Notes under the pieces: generated by a model | Told to the model about the DNA's origin: nothing | The model's input: the letters and a program-made list of their open reading frames with translations, nothing else | The model's database searches: none | DNA from: Flagellimonas okinawensis | Lineage (GTDB): Bacteria; Bacteroidota; Bacteroidia; Flavobacteriales; Flavobacteriaceae | Assembly: GCF_029194005.1 (NCBI RefSeq) | Contig: NZ_JARFVA010000004.1 | Coordinates: forward strand, 248,001 to 312,000 | DNA length: 64,000 nucleotides | Direction of reading: 5' to 3' | Shown here: positions 1-9,225 of the stretch, one piece after another | Layout of the letters: every line of letters begins with the position of its first letter | Position numbering within the stretch: position 1 is the stretch's first letter | Translations under genes and position numbers: made by a program

Positions 1-1018
1 GTAACCATTGGGCAAAGTGGTCTGCATCTTCAATAGGGAGTTCCGCAACGCAATAAAATGCACCCTGTGGGACGGCAACCTTTACACCTGGCAACTTGTT
101 GAGTTCCGTTATCAGCAGGTCCCTTCTCGAAACATATTCCTTGATTACATCATCAAAATAGGACTGTGGCGTGTCCAGGGCGGCCTCACTTGCTATCTGT
201 GCAAATGTGGGAGGGGATAGGCGTGCTTGGGCAAACTTCATGGCAGTACCGATGACCTCTTTGTTTTTTGAGATAAGGCATCCGATACGCGCTCCGCACA
301 TGCTATACCTTTTGGATACCGAATCCACTACGATGGCATGTTCCTCCAGACCTTTTTCCTGTAAGATGGAATAATGTTTCCGACCATCATAGGTGAACTC
401 CCTGTAGACTTCGTCCGCTACTAGGAAAAGGTTGTGTTTTTTGACCAAATCTGCCAATTGCCGAATTTCTTCCTTACTATAAAGGTATCCCGTAGGGTTA
501 CCGGGATTACAGATAAGTATGGCCTTTGTTTTAGGGGTAATGAGTTCCTCGAACTTGGATATTGGGGGCAACGCAAAATTGTTTTCTATGGAGGAGGCGA
601 TCGGTTTTACCTTTACACCGGCAGCGGTTGCAAAACCATTGTAATTGGCATAGAAAGGTTCGGGGATAATGATTTCATCATCGTTGTCCATAATAGTGCC
701 CATCGCAAAGGAAAGGGCTTCCGATCCTCCGGTGGTCACAATGATTTCGTCTGCCGCTACATCAATATCCCGCTTCGCATAATAAGCTGCTATTTTGGTG
801 CGGTATTCCTCCGACCCCTGCGTCATGCTGTACTCCAGCACTTCGATATTATGGTTGCGTACAGCGTCCAACGCCACCTTTGGCGTCTTGATGTCGGGTT
901 GCCCAATGTTTAAGTGGATGACATGTACACCTCGCTTTTTGGCGGCTTCCGCAAAAGGAACCAATTTACGTATCGGGGAAGCTGGCATCTGAGTCCCCTT
1001 GTTGGAAATACTTGGCAT
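1..1018 (-). CDS. PLP-dependent aminotransferase, class I/II (C-terminus cut by window edge)
   Basis: Aspartate-aminotransferase-family (fold type I) enzyme; reads leftward out of the window, so only about 339 N-terminal codons are present. Translating the minus strand from the ATG ending at 1018 gives MPSISNKGTQMPASPIRKLV, then an N-terminal HLNIGQPDI motif, the VTTGGSEAL segment, the family hallmark NPGNPTG and the PLP-lysine motif SVSKRYSMCGARIG. These place it with broad-specificity amino acid:2-oxoglutarate transaminases; the substrate (aspartate, tyrosine or another) cannot be told. The gene is divergent from the protease to its right. Family assignment is secure, specificity is not. 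Confidence 0.9.
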   Translation of the reverse strand, partial: MPSISNKGTQMPASPIRKLVPFAEAAKKRGVHVIHLNIGQPDIKTPKVALDAVRNHNIEVLEYSMTQGSEEYRTKIAAYYAKRDIDVAADEIIVTTGGSEALSFAMGTIMDNDDEIIIPEPFYANYNGFATAAGVKVKPIASSIENNFALPPISKFEELITPKTKAILICNPGNPTGYLYSKEEIRQLADLVKKHNLFLVADEVYREFTYDGRKHYSILQEKGLEEHAIVVDSVSKRYSMCGARIGCLISKNKEVIGTAMKFAQARLSPPTFAQIASEAALDTPQSYFDDVIKEYVSRRDLLITELNKLPGVKVAVPQGAFYCVAELPIEDADHFAQWL

Positions 1019-1165
1019 GAGCTAAAGTTTTGGCAAAAATGAGAAAACCAACTATCGAAAACAACAACTTTCGGGAATAATTACTGGCTTATCAAAATGT
1101 TAAACTTCAAGCATGTATGACGCTTAATTTGTATATTTAATAAGTATGACCAGTTGAGATTAAGT

Positions 1166-2509
1166 ATGTTGAGGAAAATTATTGTCTTTTTTGCGTTTCT
1201 GTTAATTATGTCCGATTTCGCTTTTGGGCAAGGATATCGATTGCCTGAAGGGGAAAAATTCCAAAAAATAAAATTCGAGCTGATCAACAACCTTATCATA
1301 ATTCCGGTGGAGATCAATGGTACGGAACTGACCTTTATTTTGGACTCTGGGGTGAGCAAACCCATTCTTTTTAACTTATCGGAGTCCGATTCCATTCCTA
1401 TCAACAATGTGTCCGAGGTCACTATTCGCGGACTTGGTGGCGGTGAGCCTATGAAGGCGCTTAGTTCCAAAGGGAATGCCTTTAAATTGGGTATGGCCAA
1501 GAATTATTCCCAGGATCTTTATGTAGTTCTGGACAGGGGCATTAACTTCTCGACATCTTTGGGGATTCCTGTCCATGGAATCATGGGTTACGATCTGTTC
1601 AGGGATTTTATTGTCGAAGTGAATTATGCGGCAAAACGCATAAAATTGCACAATCCTAAACATTACAGATACAGGGACCGGAAAAAGGAACAGACCCTTC
1701 CATTGATCGTCGAAAAGCGAAAGGCCTATGTGGAGGGAACCGTCCTCATGAGGGATACTGCGAATATCCCGGTCAAATTATTGGTGGACACGGGAAGTAG
1801 CGATGCACTTTGGCTGTTCCCGGAACCTAAAAAGGGCCTGGAAGTTCCGGAAAAGAACTACGAGGATCATTTGGGAAGGGGACTGAGCGGTGACATATTC
1901 GGCAAACGCAGTAAAATAAATGGGGTCCGTATCGGTGATTTTAAACTGGACGAAGCCAAAGTGGCCTTTCCCTACCGCGAATTTTTCCAGGGCATGGACA
2001 GTCTTGGAGATCGAAACGGAAGCTTGGGCGGGGAAGTGCTCAAAAGGTTCAATATGGTATTCGATTATGGTCGAGGACTGGTCACTTTGAAGAAGAATGG
2101 AAACTTCAATGATCCGTTTCAGTACAATTTGGCGGGAATAGATCTACAACATAACGGACTTCGTTACATTGCCGAGAGTATAGCCGATGTGAACGGTATT
2201 GTAAAAGGTGATAACGGGGACAGCTTTGGCAATGTTCAAATATTATTGGAAAATAAAACAAGGCTAAGCCTTGTGCCCGAAATTGTCGTATCCGGGATTA
2301 GAGCTGGAAGCCCTGCGGAAGAAGCTGGGCTTAAGGAAGGAGATGTGATCCTTGCTGTAAATGGTAAACGAATTCATAAATACAAACTTCAGGAAATACT
2401 TAAAATGCTCAACGAAAGAGAGGGCAAGCGCATCAAGGTTTTGATAGAGAGGTACAACCGTGACCTATTGTTCACCTTCGTGCTGAAAAAAGTATTTGAC
2501 GATGATTAA
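1166..2509 (+). CDS. Secreted retropepsin-like aspartic protease with C-terminal PDZ domain
   Basis: Predicted periplasmic protease of 447 aa. A hydrophobic signal peptide (about residues 1-21, ending FAFGQ) is followed by two aspartic-protease-like lobes, each with a catalytic-type triad: FILDSGVS (Asp60) and LLVDTGSSD (Asp208). A PDZ domain occupies about residues 370-440 (GSPAEEAGLKEGDVI). Two lobes in one chain suggest a pepsin-like intramolecular dimer, whereas viral retropepsins need two chains. I chose ATG 1166 over an in-frame TTG at 1154 because it starts a clean signal peptide. The last codons overlap the T-run of the convergent terminator of the neighbouring gene. Substrate unknown. 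The first triad is DSG rather than DTG, which is still common in the clan. Confidence 0.85.
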   Translation: MLRKIIVFFAFLLIMSDFAFGQGYRLPEGEKFQKIKFELINNLIIIPVEINGTELTFILDSGVSKPILFNLSESDSIPINNVSEVTIRGLGGGEPMKALSSKGNAFKLGMAKNYSQDLYVVLDRGINFSTSLGIPVHGIMGYDLFRDFIVEVNYAAKRIKLHNPKHYRYRDRKKEQTLPLIVEKRKAYVEGTVLMRDTANIPVKLLVDTGSSDALWLFPEPKKGLEVPEKNYEDHLGRGLSGDIFGKRSKINGVRIGDFKLDEAKVAFPYREFFQGMDSLGDRNGSLGGEVLKRFNMVFDYGRGLVTLKKNGNFNDPFQYNLAGIDLQHNGLRYIAESIADVNGIVKGDNGDSFGNVQILLENKTRLSLVPEIVVSGIRAGSPAEEAGLKEGDVILAVNGKRIHKYKLQEILKMLNEREGKRIKVLIERYNRDLLFTFVLKKVFDDD

Positions 2510-2544
2510 AAAAAAAGACCCCGATACCAAATGGTCCCGGGGTC
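2507..2544 (-). terminator. Rho-independent terminator of the DUF1573 gene
   Basis: Reading leftward, GACCCCG...CGGGGTC arms with an inner ACC/GGT extension form a hairpin, followed on the minus strand by a run of about nine T. The run overlaps the stop codon of the convergent protease gene. Confidence 0.8.
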
Positions 2545-2567
2545 CAATAATATAATTTTCCTTTTGC

Positions 2568-2954
2568 TTATTTTGCTCCTGGACTCTTAACGGTACCTTT
2601 TATTTTTAAAACCTTTGTAGGTGTGTCCGCGTTGGAGGTCACAGTGATGGCCTTTCTAATAGGGCCAACCCTGTTCGTATCGTATTTTACCTCGATTTTA
2701 CCAGTTTTACCGGGCATAATGGGTTCTTCAGGTTTTTTAGGGATGGTACAGCCACAGCTAGATCTTACATTGCTGATTACCAAAGGTGCATCACCTGTAT
2801 TGGTGAATTCAAATACACGCACACCATCGCTACCTCTTTCAATTTCCCCATAATCAATGGTCTCGCTCTTAAATTCGATTTTAGCAGTTTCTTGAGCATA
2901 CATCCCTAAGGATAAAAGCCCTACAAACAGCATGAGTACAGTTTTTTTCATCAT
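2568..2954 (-). CDS. DUF1573 domain-containing exported protein
   Basis: Small secreted protein (128 aa) typical of Bacteroidota. The signal peptide MMKKTVLMLFVGLLSLGMYA is followed by one DUF1573 (ASH/immunoglobulin-like) domain with the conserved SSCGCT motif (Cys67/Cys69). Molecular role is unknown; the family is linked to envelope or gliding-associated proteins only by domain similarity. An in-frame start 48 bases upstream is excluded because a promoter -7 box (2976-2983) lies between it and this ATG; ATG 2951 is equally possible. Monocistronic, with its own promoter and terminator. Confidence 0.88.
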   Translation of the reverse strand: MMKKTVLMLFVGLLSLGMYAQETAKIEFKSETIDYGEIERGSDGVRVFEFTNTGDAPLVISNVRSSCGCTIPKKPEEPIMPGKTGKIEVKYDTNRVGPIRKAITVTSNADTPTKVLKIKGTVKSPGAK

Positions 2955-2975
2955 TTTTGGTTTTTGGGTGAACTT

Positions 2976-3006
2976 CAAATGTAGATGTTTTGATACCTGC
3001 ATCCAA
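2976..3006 (-). promoter_or_regulatory. Promoter of the DUF1573 gene
   Basis: On the minus strand a TACATTTG -7 box (2976-2983) lies 20 nt from a TTG -33 element (3004-3006), matching the Bacteroidota consensus TTG-N(17-23)-TAnnTTTG. The expected RNA start is about 15-20 nt before the chosen ATG. Confidence 0.75.
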
Positions 3007-3013
3007 AATTCTT

Positions 3014-3042
3014 TTGTTATAGAATAACGTTACTTATTTTTG
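3014..3042 (+). promoter_or_regulatory. Candidate promoter of valS
   Basis: TTG (3014-3016), an 18-nt spacer and TATTTTTG (3035-3042) match the Bacteroidota promoter consensus. It would give a 5' leader of about 100 nt before valS, in which I see no obvious riboswitch or T-box. Confidence 0.55.
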
Positions 3043-3152
3043 TTTCGTATTTCTGGATTGGCCCTTATCGGAAGAATGGCGTAAAATTAACATTTAGCTT
3101 TCCCTTCAAAAAAACCAATCACAGTTCTATTAAACAAAAACTGTACCGAAAA

Positions 3153-5777
3153 ATGGAAATTCCATCAAAATATGACCCAAAAAGGGTAGAAGAGCACTGG
3201 TATGCCTACTGGTCGGAGCATGATTATTTTAGTTCCACACCGGATGACAGGGAGCCGTATACCATCGTAATCCCTCCACCCAACGTAACCGGGGTGCTCC
3301 ACATGGGGCACATGCTAAACAATACCATACAGGATGTGCTAATCCGTAGGGCTCGATTGTTGGGGAAAAATGCTTGCTGGGTGCCAGGAATGGACCATGC
3401 GTCCATTGCTACCGAGGCCAAGGTGGTTGCCAAGCTTAAAAGCGAGGGCATCGATAAATCCAAGTTGTCGAGGGATGAATTCTTAAAGCATGCTTGGGAT
3501 TGGACCAATGAATATGGAGGTGTTATTCTGCAGCAGCTTAAAAAGCTTGGTTGCTCCTGTGATTGGGACAGGACCAAGTTTACGATGGACGAGGATATGT
3601 CGGCCTCGGTAATCAAGGTGTTTGTTGATTTATATAACAAAGGGTTGATATACAGAGGGTATCGAATGGTCAATTGGGACCCCGAAGCCAAAACAACACT
3701 TTCGGATGAAGAGGTAATCTATGAGGAAAGACAAGGTAACCTGTATTATTTGTCTTATGCCATCGAGGGTTCCGATGAAAAAGTGACCATTGCCACTACA
3801 CGCCCCGAGACCATTTTGGGAGATACTGCCATTTGTATCAATCCAAATGATGAAAGATACCATCATTTGAGGGGCAAAAAGGCCATTGTGCCTATATGCG
3901 ATAGGGTGATACCGATCATTGAGGACGAATACGTGGACGTTGAATTTGGGACCGGGTGCCTTAAAGTTACACCGGCCCATGATGAGAATGATAAAAATCT
4001 TGGTGAAAAGCACGACCTTGAGGTCATCGATATTTTCAATGATGATGCGACCATGAATTCCTTTGGGCTTCACTATGAAGGGAAGGACCGTTTTGTGGTG
4101 CGCAAAGAAATTGCAAAAGAGCTCGAAGAAAAGGGATTCTTGGTAAAAACGGAGCAGCATCTCAACAAGGTCGGTACTTCGGAACGGACCAAGGCCGTTA
4201 TAGAACCAAGGTTGTCAGATCAGTGGTTCCTGAAAATGGAGGATTTGGCCAAACCGGCCCTTGAAGGTGTCCTTGAAACGAACGACATCAAGTTCTATCC
4301 CAAAAAGTTTGAAAATATATACCGCCATTGGATGGAGGGAATCAGGGATTGGAACATCTCACGCCAGTTGTGGTGGGGACAACAGATTCCTGCCTATTAT
4401 TATGGCGATGGTCAAGAAGACTACGTGGTGGCCGAAACCCCGGAGGAAGCTCTGGAATTGGCAAAGGCCAAAAACCCAAATATACAGGCATCGGACCTTC
4501 GCCAGGATGCAGATGTTCTGGATACATGGTTTTCCTCATGGTTGTGGCCCATAAGTGTGTTCGGTGGGATTTTGGACCCGGATAATGAAGAGGTCAACTA
4601 TTACTATCCAACCAGTGATTTGGTCACGGCACCCGACATCATATTTTTCTGGGTGGCGCGCATGATCATGTCAGGCTACGAATATCGAGGTAAGCGACCT
4701 TTTGAAAATGTATATTTTACTGGACTGGTTCGCGACAAACAGCGACGAAAAATGTCCAAGCAACTCGGGAACTCCCCGGATGCCTTAAAATTGATCAGGG
4801 ATTTTGGTGCCGATGGCGTACGTGTTGGACTATTGTTAAGTTCATCCGCTGGGAACGATATTATGTTCGATGAGGCCCTTTGTCAGCAAGGTGCCAACTT
4901 TGCCAATAAGATATGGAACGCCTTCCGATTGGTAAAAGGCTGGGAAGTGGCCGATATTCCGCAACCCGAAGCCGCACAAAAAGGAATCGAGTGGTACAGG
5001 GCCAAGTTCGATCAGACCTTGGTGGAAATCGAGGACCATTTCTCCAAATACCGTATTTCCGATGCCTTGATGGCCATCTATAAATTGGTTTGGGACGATT
5101 TCTGCTCTTGGTTGTTGGAGATCGTGAAACCGGAGTATCAAAAGCCCATAGACCAAAAGACATATGATGAGGTATTGGGCCTATTTGAGGAAAATTTGAA
5201 ATTATTGCACCCGTTTATGCCGTTCTTAACCGAAGAAGTTTGGCAGCACATCGCCGAACGGACCCCGGAGGAAGCCTTGATAGTTTCCCAATGGCCCAAG
5301 GCCAAGGATGTTGACTCGGCCTTGATTTCGGATTTTGCATTTGCCGCAGATGTGATTTCAGGGATAAGAACCATTAGAAAGGAGAAGAACATTCCGCAAA
5401 AGGATGCATTGGAACTATTTATTCTAAATGCCGAAAACGTAGGTTCCCAAATGGATCCCATAATCCAAAAATTGGGGAACCTTTCCAAAATGGATATGGT
5501 AGAAGCAAGCTTGGATGGAGCCCTTACCTTTAGGGTAAAGAGCAATGAATATTTTATTCCAATTAGCGGGGCCATCGATGTCGAAGCAGAGATTGCCAAG
5601 ATTACCGAGGAACTTGACTATACCAAAGGATTTTTAAGGTCCGTTGAAAAGAAATTGAGCAACGACCGCTTTGTGAACAATGCGCCGGAACAAGTGGTGG
5701 CCATGGAGCGAAAAAAGGCAGCTGATGCAGAGGCCAAGATTGAAACCTTGGAAAAGAGTTTGGCTAGTTTGAAATAG
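3153..5777 (+). CDS. valS: Valyl-tRNA synthetase
   Basis: Charges tRNA-Val with valine in the cytoplasm. The 874-aa protein has the class I HIGH region as [12 protein letters not shown] (about residues 42-53) and the KMSKS region as [11 protein letters not shown] (about 533-543), where Gln replaces the usual Ser, a common variant in ValRS of this phylum. A central editing domain carries [13 protein letters not shown], and [10 protein letters not shown]-type residues lie in the catalytic core (here [10 protein letters not shown]). The C-terminus from about residue 805 is a charged coiled coil, as expected for ValRS tRNA binding. Length and domain order are normal. It stands alone, ending in a strong terminator. 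Confidence 0.98.
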   Translation: MEIPSKYDPKRVEEHWYAYWSEHDYFSSTPDDREPYTIVIPPPNVTGVLHMGHMLNNTIQDVLIRRARLLGKNACWVPGMDHASIATEAKVVAKLKSEGIDKSKLSRDEFLKHAWDWTNEYGGVILQQLKKLGCSCDWDRTKFTMDEDMSASVIKVFVDLYNKGLIYRGYRMVNWDPEAKTTLSDEEVIYEERQGNLYYLSYAIEGSDEKVTIATTRPETILGDTAICINPNDERYHHLRGKKAIVPICDRVIPIIEDEYVDVEFGTGCLKVTPAHDENDKNLGEKHDLEVIDIFNDDATMNSFGLHYEGKDRFVVRKEIAKELEEKGFLVKTEQHLNKVGTSERTKAVIEPRLSDQWFLKMEDLAKPALEGVLETNDIKFYPKKFENIYRHWMEGIRDWNISRQLWWGQQIPAYYYGDGQEDYVVAETPEEALELAKAKNPNIQASDLRQDADVLDTWFSSWLWPISVFGGILDPDNEEVNYYYPTSDLVTAPDIIFFWVARMIMSGYEYRGKRPFENVYFTGLVRDKQRRKMSKQLGNSPDALKLIRDFGADGVRVGLLLSSSAGNDIMFDEALCQQGANFANKIWNAFRLVKGWEVADIPQPEAAQKGIEWYRAKFDQTLVEIEDHFSKYRISDALMAIYKLVWDDFCSWLLEIVKPEYQKPIDQKTYDEVLGLFEENLKLLHPFMPFLTEEVWQHIAERTPEEALIVSQWPKAKDVDSALISDFAFAADVISGIRTIRKEKNIPQKDALELFILNAENVGSQMDPIIQKLGNLSKMDMVEASLDGALTFRVKSNEYFIPISGAIDVEAEIAKITEELDYTKGFLRSVEKKLSNDRFVNNAPEQVVAMERKKAADAEAKIETLEKSLASLK

Positions 5778-5806
5778 TCAAAAACATATATTACGGATTG
5801 AAATTG

Positions 5807-5836
5807 AAAGGGGAAGCGTGCTTCCCTTTTCTTTTT
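5807..5836 (+). terminator. Terminator after valS
   Basis: AAAGGGGAAG-CGTG-CTTCCCTTTT forms a 10-bp stem with a tetraloop and one G-T pair, followed by a T-rich tract. Confidence 0.85.
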
Positions 5837-5882
5837 ATTTTTCATACTTTGGAACGTAGAATAACCAATTACTTCAAGACAA

Positions 5883-7271
5883 ATGAAAAACCTCGATAGA
5901 AGAAGTTTTATCCAAAAAACTTCCTTGACCGCAGCTGCAGTCTCGATAGTCCCAAGCTATTTAAGAGCCAATTCCGAAAGGCCATTTTCTTCAACCTATA
6001 TGGGGGGATTTACCGCTCCTAAGCTGGAAAAAGTAAGGGCCGCATTTATCGGGGTAGGGGCCCGGGGCGGAACACATGCCAAGTTTTTTGCCGCATTGGA
6101 AGGAACAGAAGTCGTTGCCATTTGCGATCTATACGAGGATTTGGTCAAAGAAAAGACGCAATGGGTAAAAGATGCCGCTGGAGAAAATAGGCATAAAAAC
6201 ATTGCCCAATATTGGGGAGATGAAGATACATGGCGGACCATGCTCGAAGAAGTAAGGCCCGATGTGGTATTTATTGCCACCAACTGGGCCAATCATGCCC
6301 CAATGGCCATTGGGGCGATGGAACATGGTGCGCATGCTTTCGTTGAGGTGCCCATAGCCACCACCATCCAGGATATGTGGGATATTGTGGATGCCAGTGA
6401 GCGAACACAAAGGCATTGCATGATGTTGGAAAATGTCAACTACAGCCGCGACGAATTGATGTTCCTTAATATGTGCAGACAAGGTCTGATCGGGGAAATT
6501 TTACATGGTGAGGCAGCCTATATTCATGAACTGCGCTGGCAAATGGAAGAGCAGGAGCGGGGTACCGGTTCGTGGCGCACCCATCATTATGCCAACCGTA
6601 ACGGAAACTTATATCCGACCCATGGTCTGGGACCGGTTGCACAGTATATGAACTTGGCAAGACAAGATGATACCTTTGGTAGTTTGGTGTCCTTTTCCAC
6701 ACCGGCAAGGGGCAGGGCCCTCTATGCGGAGAAAAACTATCCGGCAGACCATAAATGGAACGAGCTGGAATTTAAAGGAGGAGATTTGAATACCTCCATC
6801 ATTAAAACCCACTTTGGAAAAACCATTATGGTACAATGGGACGAAACCAGTCCAAGGCCTTATTCTAGACTGAATTTGGTACAGGGGACCAAAGGAATTT
6901 TGGCAGGGTTCCCTACGCGTGTTGCCTTGGAAGGCGGGGTAGAAGGGTTGACCGAGGACCATCATTCATGGGTCCAAGGAGAACAGCTGGAAAAATTGTA
7001 CGAGAAATATGACCATCCTCTTTATAAGCGATTGAACGAGGCTGCCAAAGGCAGTGGGCATGGAGGTATGGATGGAATCATGGTATATCGCATTGTGGAA
7101 TGTCTGCAACAAGGGTTGCCTATGGATCAAAATGTATATGAAGGCTGCCTATGGAGCTCAGTATCTCCCTTGAGTGAACGTTCTGTGGCCAGTGGAGGTG
7201 CCCCACAGCCTTTCCCTGATTTTACCCGAGGCAATTGGCAGGAAACCGAACCCTTGCGGATCATAAGTTAA
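5883..7271 (+). CDS. Gfo/Idh/MocA family protein, glycoside hydrolase family 109 type
   Basis: NAD-dependent protein of 462 aa. It begins with a twin-arginine-like leader (RRSFIQK, Arg6-Arg7) and a hydrophobic stretch, so it is probably exported folded with its cofactor. The Rossmann motif AFIGVGARGG lies at about 54-63, followed by VVAICDLYEDL. The GH109-like signature THGLGPVAQYMN lies near residue 246. Characterised GH109 enzymes are alpha-N-acetylgalactosaminidases that use NAD by an elimination-type mechanism; that activity is inferred by family, not shown. It is followed after 13 nt by a GHMP kinase and then a nucleotidyltransferase, suggesting one sugar-processing operon. Confidence 0.85.
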   Translation: MKNLDRRSFIQKTSLTAAAVSIVPSYLRANSERPFSSTYMGGFTAPKLEKVRAAFIGVGARGGTHAKFFAALEGTEVVAICDLYEDLVKEKTQWVKDAAGENRHKNIAQYWGDEDTWRTMLEEVRPDVVFIATNWANHAPMAIGAMEHGAHAFVEVPIATTIQDMWDIVDASERTQRHCMMLENVNYSRDELMFLNMCRQGLIGEILHGEAAYIHELRWQMEEQERGTGSWRTHHYANRNGNLYPTHGLGPVAQYMNLARQDDTFGSLVSFSTPARGRALYAEKNYPADHKWNELEFKGGDLNTSIIKTHFGKTIMVQWDETSPRPYSRLNLVQGTKGILAGFPTRVALEGGVEGLTEDHHSWVQGEQLEKLYEKYDHPLYKRLNEAAKGSGHGGMDGIMVYRIVECLQQGLPMDQNVYEGCLWSSVSPLSERSVASGGAPQPFPDFTRGNWQETEPLRIIS

Positions 7272-7284
7272 GCAGACTCGAAAT

Positions 7285-8337
7285 ATGATAGAAATTAAAG
7301 TGCCCGCCCGAATCTGTTTCTACGGGGACCATCAGGATTATTTGGGATTACCTGTTATTGCAGGGACTATTGACCGCTTTATTCACTTAAGGGCCACCCC
7401 GAATTCGCAGGATAGATTCATTTTACAGTTATTGGACCTTGATGAGGAAACTTCCATTGCGCTTGCTGATGTTTTGACCTCGATTGAACCTGATGATTAT
7501 TTTAGATCTGTGATGGCCGTGCTGAAAAAGGAAGGTTTTACATTTTCCCAAGGATATACTATTGATATTTCCGGAAACATTCCCGTGAATGCTGGACTCT
7601 CCAGTTCTTCTGCACTAGTGGTTGCCTGGATTCGGTTTTTAGTGGAAACGCAGGGTAGATCCAATGAGTTTAATGACGAACAAATCGGAAGATGGGCCTA
7701 TGAGGCCGAAGTATTGTTCTTTAATCAACCCGGTGGTTTAATGGATCAGTATACGATTGCACAGAGGGGGCTACTTTACATAGATACCCAAAGTGGCGAG
7801 AGTACTAGGCTCCATGCCCATATGGGGAGATTGTTGGTAGCGGAGTCGGGAGTGCCAAAAAAGACCTTGGAAGTGCTGAAAAATGCCAGGGTTTATGCGC
7901 AAAAAGGTGTTGATGCGGTCAAAGCTGTGCATCCGGAGTTTGAATTGGAAGCTGCCACTTTGGAAGATTATGAAAAATATCTAGAATTCGTCCCCAAGGA
8001 ACTTCAAGGCTATTGGTATGCGACCATTTATAATTACCATATCACGCTGGAGGCAAAAAAGGAACTGTTGAATCCGAATCCCAATAGTAAAATCTTAGGG
8101 GATTTAATGAACCGGCATCAGCTTATTCTTCAAAATGAAATCAAGAACACTCCTTTGGAAATGATAGGGATGATGAATGCTGCACTAGAAGCAGGCGCCA
8201 TGGGCACAAAGATCATTGGTTCCGGTGGTGGAGGGTGCATGGTGGCCATGGTCACAGAAGATAGCGAGGAAAACGTGAGACAGGCATTTTTGAACAAAGG
8301 TGCCAAAGCGGTCTATGCCGTAGAATTAACAAGTTGA
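7285..8337 (+). CDS. GHMP-family sugar kinase
   Basis: Predicted cytoplasmic kinase (350 aa) that phosphorylates a sugar at C1. The N-terminal motif is GDHQDYLG (14-21; galactokinases have GEH.DY). The ATP-binding GHMP motif PVNAGLSSSSALV lies at about 100-112 and the C-terminal glycine motif GSGGGGCMVAMV near 311-322. This is the galactokinase/mevalonate kinase superfamily. The neighbours (GH109 upstream, nucleotidyltransferase downstream) make a hexose or N-acetylhexosamine 1-kinase likely. Its stop lies 5 nt before the next start, so translation is probably coupled. Exact sugar unknown. Confidence 0.82.
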   Translation: MIEIKVPARICFYGDHQDYLGLPVIAGTIDRFIHLRATPNSQDRFILQLLDLDEETSIALADVLTSIEPDDYFRSVMAVLKKEGFTFSQGYTIDISGNIPVNAGLSSSSALVVAWIRFLVETQGRSNEFNDEQIGRWAYEAEVLFFNQPGGLMDQYTIAQRGLLYIDTQSGESTRLHAHMGRLLVAESGVPKKTLEVLKNARVYAQKGVDAVKAVHPEFELEAATLEDYEKYLEFVPKELQGYWYATIYNYHITLEAKKELLNPNPNSKILGDLMNRHQLILQNEIKNTPLEMIGMMNAALEAGAMGTKIIGSGGGGCMVAMVTEDSEENVRQAFLNKGAKAVYAVELTS

Positions 8338-8342
8338 TTGCA

Positions 8343-9170
8343 ATGGAAAATAACAGTCTGATCATCATGGTAGGTGGTGCATCGTCACGAATGAAGAGAA
8401 GTTTGAAGGAGCGGGACGAACAGGTTATGCGCAACATACCGCACAAAAGTTTGATTCCGGTCGGAAAGCAGGGGAGGCCGTTTTTGTATTATTTGGTCCT
8501 TAATGCCGTGGAGGCTGGATACAACAAGTTGTTCCTGATCACAAGTCCGGATAACGGTGCCTTCCAACAATTGATCGATCAAGATGTCCTTCCAGCCGGA
8601 TTGGAAGTGTTTTTGGCCGTGCAATCGGTGCCCAAGGGAAGAACAAAGCCATTGGGAACTGCCGATGCGCTCCAACAATGCCTAGATCAGTACCCTGTAT
8701 TGAAGCGGACCACCTTCACGGTCTGCAACGGTGACAATCTTTATTCTGTCGGGGCCTTAATGGATTTAAGGAAAGAAAGAAAGGCTCCCCATGCGTTGAT
8801 CAGTTATGGTAGTTCAGGTTTTGAATATTCTGAGGAACGCATCTCCAAGTTCGCCGTAATGGATATTTCCTCGGATGGTTTTTTGAAAGAAATTATAGAG
8901 AAACCCAATGTGGAGGATGTTCCCAAATACAAAGATGCGTTGGGTGAGTTGCGGGTGAGCATGAACATCTTTAGCTTTTCCGGAGAGGAAATCTATCCCT
9001 ATTTAAAAAATTGTCCTCTTGATCCGCAGCGGGATGAAAAGGAATTGCCCAAAGCCGTAGCCAATTTAGTGGCTGAAGAATCACAAAGTGTTCTTTGTAT
9101 GCCCCGTTCCGAGCATATTCCAGATCTAACCGATGCAAATGATATTCAGTTATTTAAAAATTTAGAGTAA
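8343..9170 (+). CDS. Sugar-1-phosphate nucleotidyltransferase
   Basis: NTP-transferase family enzyme (275 aa) that would join a sugar 1-phosphate to an NTP to give an NDP-sugar. The N-terminal loop MVGGASSRMKR (9-19) is a variant of the G-G-x-G-T-R-L signature; VCNGDNLYS (near 125) is the metal/nucleotide-binding region, and IIEKPNVE is a typical EKP motif. I chose ATG 8343 instead of an in-frame TTG at 8334 that overlaps the kinase stop. Taken with the kinase, it would complete a salvage route from free sugar to activated sugar. Confidence 0.8.
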   Translation: MENNSLIIMVGGASSRMKRSLKERDEQVMRNIPHKSLIPVGKQGRPFLYYLVLNAVEAGYNKLFLITSPDNGAFQQLIDQDVLPAGLEVFLAVQSVPKGRTKPLGTADALQQCLDQYPVLKRTTFTVCNGDNLYSVGALMDLRKERKAPHALISYGSSGFEYSEERISKFAVMDISSDGFLKEIIEKPNVEDVPKYKDALGELRVSMNIFSFSGEEIYPYLKNCPLDPQRDEKELPKAVANLVAEESQSVLCMPRSEHIPDLTDANDIQLFKNLE

Positions 9171-9225
9171 CTTATAGGCATATAATCCCATTCTTGCATC
9201 GAGCAAAAGTTTAATTTTTCTTGAT

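Noticed and set aside
2955-3002. Upstream start extending the DUF1573 protein to 144 aa
   Set aside because: The extension lies across the -7 box of the gene's own promoter and precedes the signal peptide.
3153-5777. KMSKQ in ValRS as a damaged KMSKS motif
   Set aside because: The second lysine is kept and this variant is usual in ValRS of this phylum.
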